From: Bremia lactucae
Taxonomy: Eukaryota; Oomycota; Peronosporomycetes; Peronosporales; Peronosporaceae
Reading direction: 5' to 3'
NCBI RefSeq assembly: GCF_004359215.1
Contig: NC_090613.1
Span: 5,571,089-5,635,088, forward strand
DNA length: 64,000 bases
This document shows positions 55,247 through 64,000 of this stretch, piece by piece. Made by a program: the position numbers and the translations under genes. A model generated the notes under the pieces. The model did no database searches. It saw only the letters and a program-made list of their open reading frames with translations, and was not told where the DNA came from. The first letter of the stretch is position 1; every line of letters starts with the position of its first letter.

Positions 55247-58200
55247 ATGATGGCATCATCGGCGGCTACCAGCGCAATAAATGTAGCACTGCGTATAAGC
55301 TGCGGGTCGTTACCTATTTCGCTATGCGAGCCGAGCGTGTGCGTGGACGTGGCTGAGGATCTGACTATACTAGTGGCTTTGGGGCGTCAGATTTTTATTG
55401 TCGGTGCGCAGGATGACCTTGAAATTGTTAGTCAAACGCCAGCCTCGCTTCGCGTTGTTGTGGACACTGAAAGTGTAAAATTAGAGGACGAGGAACGCAT
55501 TGCTCATGTTAAGTGGCTCGATCGTGAGCTCTTTTGCGTCGGCTACACCACGGGCGTCGTGCGCATCTTTAATCGCCTAGGTAAACTCGTGTTCGAGCAG
55601 AAGCTGCACGACGTGGCGGTACATAGGCTTGACGTGAACCGCAATGAAGCTACATTGATGGTACCCCGTCGAGCTAACGTCTTGTTGTCGAACGAGCTAG
55701 ACATGGAAGGCGAGCTTTGGGTGCTCTACGCGGACTCTACTGTAGCGATTATTCAGATCTCAGAGGTTTTCACCAAACTGGACTCGGTGATGTTTGGCCC
55801 GGCACATGTCAGCAAGTTTCGAAAATACTTGCTACGAGAACAAAAGGATATCGTTGCGGCCATGCCATGTGGACCTGTAAGGCCCACAATCTTCCAGTCG
55901 CACTCGCGTCTTGGCGTGTATACTGTAGTGAGTACGGGCTCTGACCCGTACTTTGCGTTCTATCAGGCTGGCAATGATCAAAATTCCATTATTCATCTGG
56001 CGCATATTGCTACGGCAATTGTTTCGAAAGCTGCGGGGGCGGCATGGAGCTTGGCAACAAGTTGGGGTTGGAGACGAAGCTCGGGAGTACCACCTCTGGA
56101 AGATGGACACGTTGAAAGCACACAGCTTGGCAATAATACGATTAATGCGACGGCAGAGCACGTGCCGGCTCCGATCGGTCCTATTCGATCGATGTTTGAA
56201 GATGGGCGACGGCGGTGTAGGATGCTCCTTTTGAGTCCGACGGGCAGATTAGCGGCTCTTTCAGACACGCTAGGACGAATTTTGCTTGTTGACACCTTGC
56301 GAATGATCGTAATTCGAATGTGGAAGGGTTATCGAAATGCACAGTGTGGCTGGATGCAAGGAATCGAAGGAGCAAGTCGACCTCTTGGGCTTTATTTGGT
56401 TATCTACTCGGCGCAACGAGGTATTGTAGAAATTTGGCGTGCGCGATACGGTCCTCGAGTTTTCAGTGTTGCAGTGGGCAATACTGCAACACTCTTTACG
56501 CAATTCGATTCCGTCACGAAAATGACGAAGTGTCTAATTTTAAGGGAAACGATTGACAAAAAGTTTGAATTAATTGAATTGAAGCCGGAATTGCCCAGTG
56601 CGTCGATTTTAAAAAAGTATTTCTCACAAAACAAGCTTCAGGAAGAAAATTTTCTCTTACATCAATTAATCGGCAGACTTCAAGCATTAGTGAAGAGAAA
56701 ACAAGTCGACGCTACACATGCAATCGAGCATAATGTGGCGAAGTCCATTTTTGATGGTTTTAGCAATCTTTCATCGGCGTCAACCATCCAAGCGCTGCTT
56801 GAGGTTTTAATTAATGCGGATATGTCTTCGCTGAACGCTAATTTTTTACTAGAAGCTCTGGAAAAATTGGAGTTGGTAAGTTCATTTTACTTGATTCTGC
56901 TCTCACGCCTTCGTGATTCATCGATATTTACCATGCCGCTGTAGGCGTTGGAAGTTGGCATGGCTTCCAAAACTCCGACTGGACTAGAATTGTCACTTCT
57001 GTGGAAGCTAAATTGGCAACATCGCCTTGTGTCTACATTTATTGGGTTCCACGCTGTAAGTGTTTTTTTCGTAATCACAAAAAAGTAACACAGGAAGAGC
57101 TAATTATATTTGCAGGAATTTGAGCATGGCAAACATGCGCTATTATCGATGATTGAGACCAATACAAAAGACATAAATTTGCTAGCAACTGACGTTGGGA
57201 TGAAGTCTAGCTCATTGCCTCGAATTTTACCATGGTTAGAGCTGTTCCGTCGGGCTGGCTTCGCTTGTGATGATGAATTGTGTAGTCGGACGCATAAAGC
57301 GATTGATAGCGCTAGCCAGCTGACAGCTTGGGAGTTCATGGACTTTTTCTCCATGCCTTTTAATGATCCTGATTTACCACGGCAGCGCGAAATTTTATCT
57401 ATTTATGAAGTCGCTGATACCAAGGAGGAATTTTTGCGCAATACTTTTCGAGTGAAAAAGTTTCCAATCATCAGGAATTATTTAAATATCGCTCGAAGGG
57501 ATTGCCTGTTAACATTTCTTTTAGCACCAGTGCTTTCAAGTGTGTTCGCAGTCGAGGTAATCCCTTTTTATTGTGCGTTTGGCTGTTCATTTGGCTCGAT
57601 TAACACTTTCATTTGTACAGAAATTACGAAATTTTCATTCAGCCATCTTTTTGAAAGACGAAATTATCACAGGACTATTTATTGAGTGGTATTTCTCCCT
57701 TCCTTTAGCTGCCGTATTCGCTCTGCCTCCTCCAACCATGTCTTCGTCGCTCCAGCGTTGGTTGGAACCATGTTTCGATATCATAGATGCTGAAACAGAA
57801 ATCAATGAAGAAGAAAATGACAACGCTGACAACGCTGAAGCATTGTTTGGATCGACTGAAACACATCTCCGTCGCTTGCATAATTGCCCTATTGCTATGG
57901 TTGAAATTTTTAATGCGTGTTGCAAGACGCCCAAACTTTTTCATGGGTTTGTGCTAAGCGAGCACTGCAGGTGGGGAGAGATGGAGTCGGCAAAGCATGC
58001 AGAAGAAGACACTCTTGGAAAATACAGCAGCGCTGGCAGTGGGACACGCTGGCGTATTTTGCAGGACTGCATTGCGAAAACAGCACACTTGTCTTTATGT
58101 CTCGGTAAAGCTGGTAATTTGGCTATAAAAACGGTTGAGCACGTGGATGAAATTATGCGAAATATTGCTGTGATGCAACTGAATGATGGACACGATCCTG

Positions 58201-59636
58201 GCGAAGAAGAAGCTGCCGTTTGCGACCCCAATATTAAGGCCAATGCGACTTCTGGTAGCCTAGACGATTGGGTCGCGACGTTAGAAAACTGTCAAAAAGG
58301 TGCTCAAATGAAAGATTGGAGAGCCGTGTTGCGCGCATATCCTCAGTTTGCGAACAAGGATGCTTTATGCTGCTTTAGAGTAGAAACTCTATGCGTGGCA
58401 TGGAATGCAAAGCGATCTGCTATGCGGCAGTTAGAAGACGCCTTGCTAGAGCTTGATTGTGTGGCATCTCTTTCAATTAAAGCGGCTATGGCAACATATA
58501 TTTGGGAACGTTATATCCGTATTCACGTCATGACTCTAGTCACATTTTGGGAGGAGAATGCAGCTGGTAAAAAACCACAACGGGGCCTTCACCCGAAAAT
58601 TGCTCATCAATTTTTTGGTATAATTCGAAACCTGCTTGTCACGCTATTAGATGCAGTAAAGGCAGTGCGTACAGCTCCAGCTCTGTTGACAGAGCACGTC
58701 ATGGACGAAGTTGAAAGCGAGAATGACTGTTATTACGGTGATGCAGATGCCGAGTCTTGTGATGACAATAACCAGATTGAAGTACCTTTTACTGCTGAGT
58801 TTACAATGGAAAGCCTGACGCAAACCACGAAATGGTTCTGTCAATTGAAAAATCTTCATAAACTATTTCAACAACGTTGGCCACCTTCGCACAATAACTC
58901 GGCACTTATGCAAGCACTGCAATGTATTAAGTTAGATATGATCTCGATTACTCAAATTGAAGATCACATCAGTCTGATGCTGCTGCTCGATTCGTTTGCA
59001 GCGACGGCAGTAACTCCGATCTCCGTTGTCAAATTATTCTCATATAATGGTCGATATTTGTGCCGTCCAGACACTTTCCTTGTGTCTGAAATACTCGTCA
59101 AGCCCATCGAAGAGGAAGCAAATTTGATCTTACGAGATCGGACGATTTTTCTGAAAGAACTTCTTCGACATGATGACGCATTAGGATTTGCACTTGCTGA
59201 CACATTTGGACTTCCATTAGAAGTGATTCGTGAAGAGCACGTGCTATTTCTGTATCAATCAGGACGCGACGAGCGAGCGGACGCTGCCATTGAAACTTTG
59301 CAGCGACCCGAACGATTGGTGCTTAAACTAGGAGCTATCGCGCGTGCTCGTCTTGCACTTATATTAAGGCGCATGAAAACTGAGGCGGAGTACGCTGCTA
59401 TGATGAGTATGCTGCCTGCCGATTTATTTACTTGGGTAGTGAGCGATAACAAGCCACCCCTTGTGGCAGATCCCCAAGTCGAACATTTTGACCTCATGCC
59501 ATCACTTACTTCGACCCACTACCTACTGCTTAGGTGCTTGGCTATGATCCCACCCACAGGTAAGGAGTTTGAAATGGTTTCTGCCATGTCGGTCCTCGTC
59601 AAGGACGTCATTAGCCAGGTTAAGTTGCGATCTTAA
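55247..59636 (+). CDS. RAB3GAP2-like (Rab3 GTPase-activating protein non-catalytic subunit)
   Basis: The regulatory subunit of the Rab3GAP complex, which in animals acts with RAB3GAP1 on Rab3 and Rab18 at vesicle, ER and autophagy membranes. Exons are 55247-56875, 56945-57055, 57116-57556 and 57621-59636; all three introns (69, 60 and 64 bp) have GT-AG ends and fall between codons. The product is about 1,398 aa, near the length of the human protein (about 1,390). The N-terminal half carries the RAB3GAP2_N beta-propeller-like region: VAEDLTILVALGRQIFIV, ELWVLYADSTVAIIQ, LLSPTGRLAALSDTLGRILLVDT, MIVIRMWKGYRNAQCGWM. The C-terminal half is helical with QYGRDERADAA-like repeats and a conserved PTGKEFEM end. 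An in-frame ATG at 55157 would add 30 residues. Confidence 0.88.
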
Positions 59637-60271
59637 ATCTTTTTTTTGCGAAATATATAATGCACTGCTGCAGCATTACATAGATGAATGTTGGAAAAAA
59701 ACGCTTAGAAATAATTGTGTGACTAGCACAGATGCCAAATTTTGTTGTTTTGCTGTTGTAAGCTACCGAATACTCATTCTGCTTACCATTTCAGGTTGCC
59801 GAGATATGAGCAATCTCGTTGCGAACATGCATATTTAAAGACTATGGAATGCCTCCAGATGATCAAACAGAAAAGCGTTCTCATTGACTTACGGTGACTT
59901 CTTATGTTTACTTATAAGGCCTATCTGCATTGCGTAGATGCAAATCACAATTTGGACTCGCCAAGTTAGTAGGAATCGGGTAAAAAGCCAATATTAAGTT
60001 CCTATACCGCAGCTAAAACGAAGTCGTCACATAAAATTGCTTCTTTGGATAATTAGAAATTTTCATAGTTGTAAATATGCTCTCATGAATGATCACGCTG
60101 TGAAATCCAAAGGCAATGTCCTCTATGCATCTTTATAAGATTTCGATAAAGTTCGATTTCACTGTTCATCATGCTGCTCATTGCACGACCTCCATTGCCG
60201 GTCAAGAACAGTCAAAAGGCGGGTTAGCTAAATTTTTATTTGATTTCTCGCGATTTTTCTATGAAATATAT
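59637..60271. other. Intergenic
   Basis: About 630 bp after the RAB3GAP2-like stop. No gene is recognised. Confidence 0.5.
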
Positions 60272-60650
60272 TGTCACGGGGCATAATTATTATCACCTAT
60301 AAGAGGAACAATAAAGAATAATAATTATACAGAAAATATCGAAATAGATAACATTGTCAAGATAACGTACTAACGTGATAAATCAGTTAATTGAGGCCAT
60401 TATAGCAGCCCCAAGAAAGGCTGCTAGACGCGCGATATGGACAGTTCTACTATTTCCTGATGCTAAGCTCTTCTTAAATTGCCTACTCTTTTGGTATGGA
60501 CAGTTCTACTTTTTTCCGATACTAAGTCTTTTTGATTGCCTACTCTATCAGAAGCAATTGCCACTGGAAAACCGTGGAAACAACCGGCGACACCTTGCCT
60601 ACACTGTCATCAGTGTAAGGATTGTTCTGAAGTACCCAGATCAATAATGA
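60272..60650. repeat. Possible LTR with internal tandem repeat
   Basis: Starts TGTCACGGGGCA, like LTR heads elsewhere in the window. Contains two copies of a roughly 59-bp unit (about 60435-60493 and 60494-60552; GGACAGTTCTACT...GATTGCCTACTCT). It lies just beyond the 3' side of the minus-strand gypsy pol, as expected of a 3' LTR. Confidence 0.5.
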
Positions 60651-60699
60651 TGACTCCATAGTATCCGTCGTCATAATTTTCAATTAGATCTGCATGGAT

Positions 60700-62810
60700 C
60701 ACATCGAATGGGTTCACGGTCTTGTGGAAGAAGGCGATTATCCAAGCTGCGGCCATGAACTTTTGCACGTTTTGCAAATCATGCACTGCTTGACATATTC
60801 CACAATCGTAGCTGCATACTTGACCAATAAAAAGATCTGGCGCATAGCCTTGTAAGGCCGTGTACTAGCAGGGTGCCGGAGGCTCTCATGGTACCAGGGC
60901 ATCAAATCGTCTCGAAGTGTCGCTGAGACAACGACACGCTTGTGGTAGATTACAAATGTACACCCAAGAATGGTGATACGTTGATCATGGGAATTGTTGG
61001 AGCCCAACAAGCATACAGTCTGTTTTTTGTTTAATCACAGGGTATGCGTCTTGATGCTGCTTGATAACAGGTTTATACCACATCGGGGGTCATCTGAAAA
61101 AAAACACGAAGCTCATCTGTCACATCGAGTTTTTGCGAGGTCTCAAATCACATTCGTGAAAATGCGTCTGCCCCAATGTTCTTATTTTCCTTATTGTAGT
61201 GCAGTGTGAGGTGGTACTCGGACATAAGCAATTCCCAACGCTTCACTCGCATATTCGTCTCCGTGGGTATATCATTTTTTGTGATTCGTATGAACCACGA
61301 CAGGAAATCCGAGAAGCATTGTGCGATACTCACAAAGTTTATTTTTACTATCGAAAGCAATTCCAACTCCAATGTCGTATAGCTGATATGGTGCTTGGTT
61401 AAGGCACGAGAGTAAAATGCGATATTATTTAGTTCTTGCAGGACAAGTCCGCCCACTTGCGCCTGTATACAAATGAAATGATTTGTCAAAGTCTGGAAAG
61501 GAGAGCAGCACAGCCTCTGCAAACGCCCGCTGTATAGCCCGCAACGCGTCCGTTTCACTGGATAGCCATGCGAAGGGAATCTTTGCACTTGGCAACCGAT
61601 GCAAGGGCTGACACAATGCGGTTTTGTTGGGCACCATGTCACGATAAAAATTTGTCATGCCCAAACTCTTTTCGTTGCGCGGGATCGCAATCTGTTGGAT
61701 CGCTTGAATCTTTTTTGCTTGCGGCTTGATTTATTCTGCGGTCAGTGTATAGCCCAGATAATCTACCTTTTAAATATGGCATTTTTTACCATTCAGAGTG
61801 ACATTTTATTTGTCCAGAAGCTCAAAAACCACTCGAAGATACTCCATGAAGTCCTGTATGCTGCTTGAACACACCAGTGGATCGTCCAGATAGACGATAA
61901 TAAATTCGAGGTCCTTAACAGTTTTTGCCATGCAGGCTTGATATTCGTCCGGCGCTGTTGATATGTCCATGGAAAGACGCTTGTACTGAACCTTCTCAGG
62001 TGGTAAGCAGAAGGCGGTCAGCTGTCGACTTTGCTTCGCCACACGTCATGCGTAACAATCCATGTTGGCATCAAGTGTCGTCATATACCGTACTTTCGCA
62101 AGCCGTAGTAGTATCTCACGGATCCGAGGGACGAAGTATGGACTGCGGCCAAGCCAACGATTAAGCAGACTATAATCAACTAGCAGTCGCAGTGATCCAT
62201 TAGGCTTCGTCACGAACATTACTGAAGAAGCCATCACACAATCGTAGATTTGTCCCAGTACGTCAAGTTGGACCAAGCGCTGGATCTCGGCCCGTGCTTG
62301 GTTCTCGAGACCCCGCGGAATAGGATATGAACGGGTTCATATTCCAACGATTGTGGAAGCACATAATCGCTCAGCCGCATCCTTCCCAAATCCCCATTAT
62401 ACAAATGTCGATATTGTTTTAAAAGGTTTAGATAAAGCTGTGACACCGCAGGACTAGACGGTCTAAAAGCAAATCCTTTGGCCCGGCAGCCGAATCTGAA
62501 AGTTATTTAAACACTTCTTCTGCACACCCCATAGATGAATAAGTCGCCTTGTCGTGTTTCCCGTACAAATCTTGAGAGACTATTCGTCCTACTGTACCGT
62601 TTGCTTTTAAAAGTTAATGATTACTCCAAGCGTTTGCAGCAAATCCCGTCCGATCACCATTGCATTCTTGCTATCTTCAGTGATTGGAATCGGTGCGCAA
62701 TAATAGAGTCGGCTTTCAGCTTTACAAATGAAACTGAGCCACTAGTGTCCCACTGCTGGGCATATTATCTTAAAGTTCGTGCTCACGCTAGGTACTATGA
62801 AATAGCCGTG
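60700..62810 (-). pseudogene. Ty3/gypsy pol remnant, minus strand (PR, RT, RNase H, integrase finger)
   Basis: Reading leftward: protease end (VIGRDLL near 62.66 kb), RT opening (FVTKPNGSLRLLVDYSLLN, 62.1-62.25 kb), RT catalytic block FIIVYLDDPLVCSSS (61.87-61.9 kb), RT thumb (MTNFYRDMVP and PFAWLSSETDALRAI, 61.5-61.66 kb). RNase H (VGGLVLQELNNIAFYSRAL to NIGADAFSRM, 61.15-61.46 kb) and an integrase HHCC finger follow (YHESLRHPASTR, CMICKTCK, 60.75-60.9 kb). Frames shift repeatedly. The YLDD is intact. Confidence 0.8.
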
Positions 62811-63150
62811 TTTTTTTTGGCGTTGGTTGCCACAAAAGCATCGAAAATGTCGTGCTGAACATGGAGATGAGCAGTGCAGATTTGCGTACGCAAGACGTTG
62901 TGAAGGTGCTGACGAACGAGCACATCAAGCGACAAGGTGAAAGGACTGTAACGGTGAAGTAGATAATCTATATTATTTATCATTAAATAATTATTAATAT
63001 TACAAATTATACCCGCATCCGATCCCCGATCATCCGCTGCTACAAAGATGCTGACTGGAAGAAATCTATATACTACGCCGCCTTCGCTATTAGTGCTAGC
63101 AGCCACAGCATATTTAATGTATCGCCAGGACAGAAACTCTTTGACAACAC
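62811..63150. other. Retroelement debris, unassigned
   Basis: A 133-aa minus-strand frame (62795-63196) spans this stretch. It could derive from gag or the protease leader, but no motif confirms this. Confidence 0.35.
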
Positions 63151-63444
63151 ATGATAAGTCGGCAACTCCACGCGGCGAGTTGGAGCTATCTGTCAAAACG
63201 CCGTTTTGACGCGATCCTGACCGACAATGCTCGCGAAAACAGCAAGCTGTTAAAGCACTTTTATTACCCCGGTGATCAAATTATGCTTTGGCGTCCAAAG
63301 CAATTTCGGGCCAAGCTCCATGCGGTCGCGAGTGGGTCGTATCCTATCAGCACCGTTTACAACAATGCAACGGTAGCTCACAATATAGAGACAGCAACAT
63401 TTACGAATGCTGTCTCGTCGTTGGACTTTAATTGCTTCAGTTAA
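63151..63444 (+). pseudogene. Gypsy integrase C-terminal fragment, plus strand
   Basis: LTDNARENSKLLKHFYYPGD followed by QIMLWRPKQFRAKLHAVASG and PISTVYNNATV resembles the C-terminal GPY/F-like part of gypsy integrases. Orientation is opposite to the pol remnant on its left, so the two come from different or rearranged copies. Confidence 0.65.
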
Positions 63445-63521
63445 ATAAAGACTATTATCTTGTATAACATTAATACCATTAGAGTTCCTAGTAATTTAAA
63501 AATATTTTGTTAATTTACCAG

Positions 63522-63740
63522 GGCAATTTTGCTGATGCAAAAGAAAAATTAAATGGTAAAAAATTTGACGGAATAGTGCTGGATTTAGGAATTTCATCCA
63601 TGCAAGTTGATACAGCAGAAAGGGGCTTTTCATTTATGCATGACGGTCCGCTTGATATGCGTATGGGAAATCATGGGATCAGCGCAAAAGAGTTTATTGC
63701 ATGTGCATCCGAAGAAGAGATCGCTGATGTCATATATTAG
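63522..63740 (+). pseudogene. RsmH/MraW-type rRNA methyltransferase fragment
   Basis: Fragment of the S-adenosylmethionine-dependent 16S/12S rRNA m4C methyltransferase family (bacterial RsmH, mitochondrial METTL15). [21 protein letters not shown] and [15 protein letters not shown] form the family signature, followed by [19 protein letters not shown]. The upstream AdoMet-binding N-terminus is missing. TTTACCAG precedes the homology at 63521 and could be a splice acceptor, so this may be one exon of a nuclear gene whose other exons were lost to retroelements. A stop at 63738 ends the frame in mid-domain. Codon choice is AT-rich compared with neighbouring genes. Confidence 0.75.
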
Positions 63741-64000
63741 CCATAAAGCACAGAAAATTAATGAGCTAGTAGTCGAACGTTCACCATTTTCTGTTATATA
63801 TAAAAAAGCGATGGACAATTTGCTTATATCGTGAGCAATGCGACAATACCGCTTAAACCGCATAGAATAATTCAGACAAAAATGAAATTCGCTTTCGCGC
63901 TTTGTCGTCTTCTATATTCTTGTTAAAAGGCATGACCCGCAAGTACACACAATCACCATTTTTATCGGCGACAAACGCTTATACCATAACATGCGTGTAC
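63741..64000. other. Window end, nothing recognised
   Basis: Short frames only. A 75-aa frame overlapping the methyltransferase fragment continues to 63834 with no clear homology. Confidence 0.4.

Noticed and set aside
1..64000. Search for RXLR or Crinkler effectors
   Set aside because: No frame combined a signal peptide with RXLR-EER or LFLAK motifs; single RxLR-like strings were in shadow frames.

Overview
The window looks like nuclear DNA of an oomycete, most likely a Peronosporales species (Phytophthora or downy mildew type). The reasons are short introns of 58-69 bp, closely packed protein genes with oomycete-style Inr sequences just upstream of their start codons, and long islands of decayed Ty3/gypsy, Ty1/copia and LINE elements with relatives in those genomes. 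The species assignment is inference; no marker gene settles it. Three runs of N (16079-16329, 16460-16559, 28464-28563) are assembly gaps. Left gene block (0.7-10.4 kb): a decayed NAD(P)H-hydrate dehydratase, a DEDDy 3'-5' exonuclease with C-terminal zinc fingers (minus), a copper-type P1B ATPase interrupted by one frameshift (plus), a long bacterial-type glyceraldehyde-3-phosphate dehydrogenase (minus), and lumazine synthase with a hydrophobic C-terminal tail (minus). The genes are unrelated housekeeping functions and do not form an operon-like unit. Repeat island (10.4-53 kb): three LTR families (called LTR-1, LTR-2 and LTR-3 here) with gypsy gag/protease/pol remnants, one copia element about 5 kb long on the minus strand, four pieces of one LINE family (two nearly full length), and two copies of an unrecognised element called X here. 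X lies immediately after the LINE 3' end in both copies and encodes a candidate papain-like cysteine-peptidase domain. Both X copies run into a roughly 435-bp repeat unit that carries a tRNA-Met(CAU) gene. Several TE copies are broken cleanly by AT-rich or patchwork filler. Two solo LTRs have perfect 5-bp target-site duplications. Right gene block (53.5-59.6 kb): a 12-TM MFS transporter (minus) diverges from a four-exon RAB3GAP2-like gene (plus). The window ends in another decayed gypsy element (60.3-63.4 kb) and a fragment of an RsmH/MraW-type rRNA methyltransferase. No CRISPR array, rRNA gene or recognisable RXLR/CRN effector was seen.
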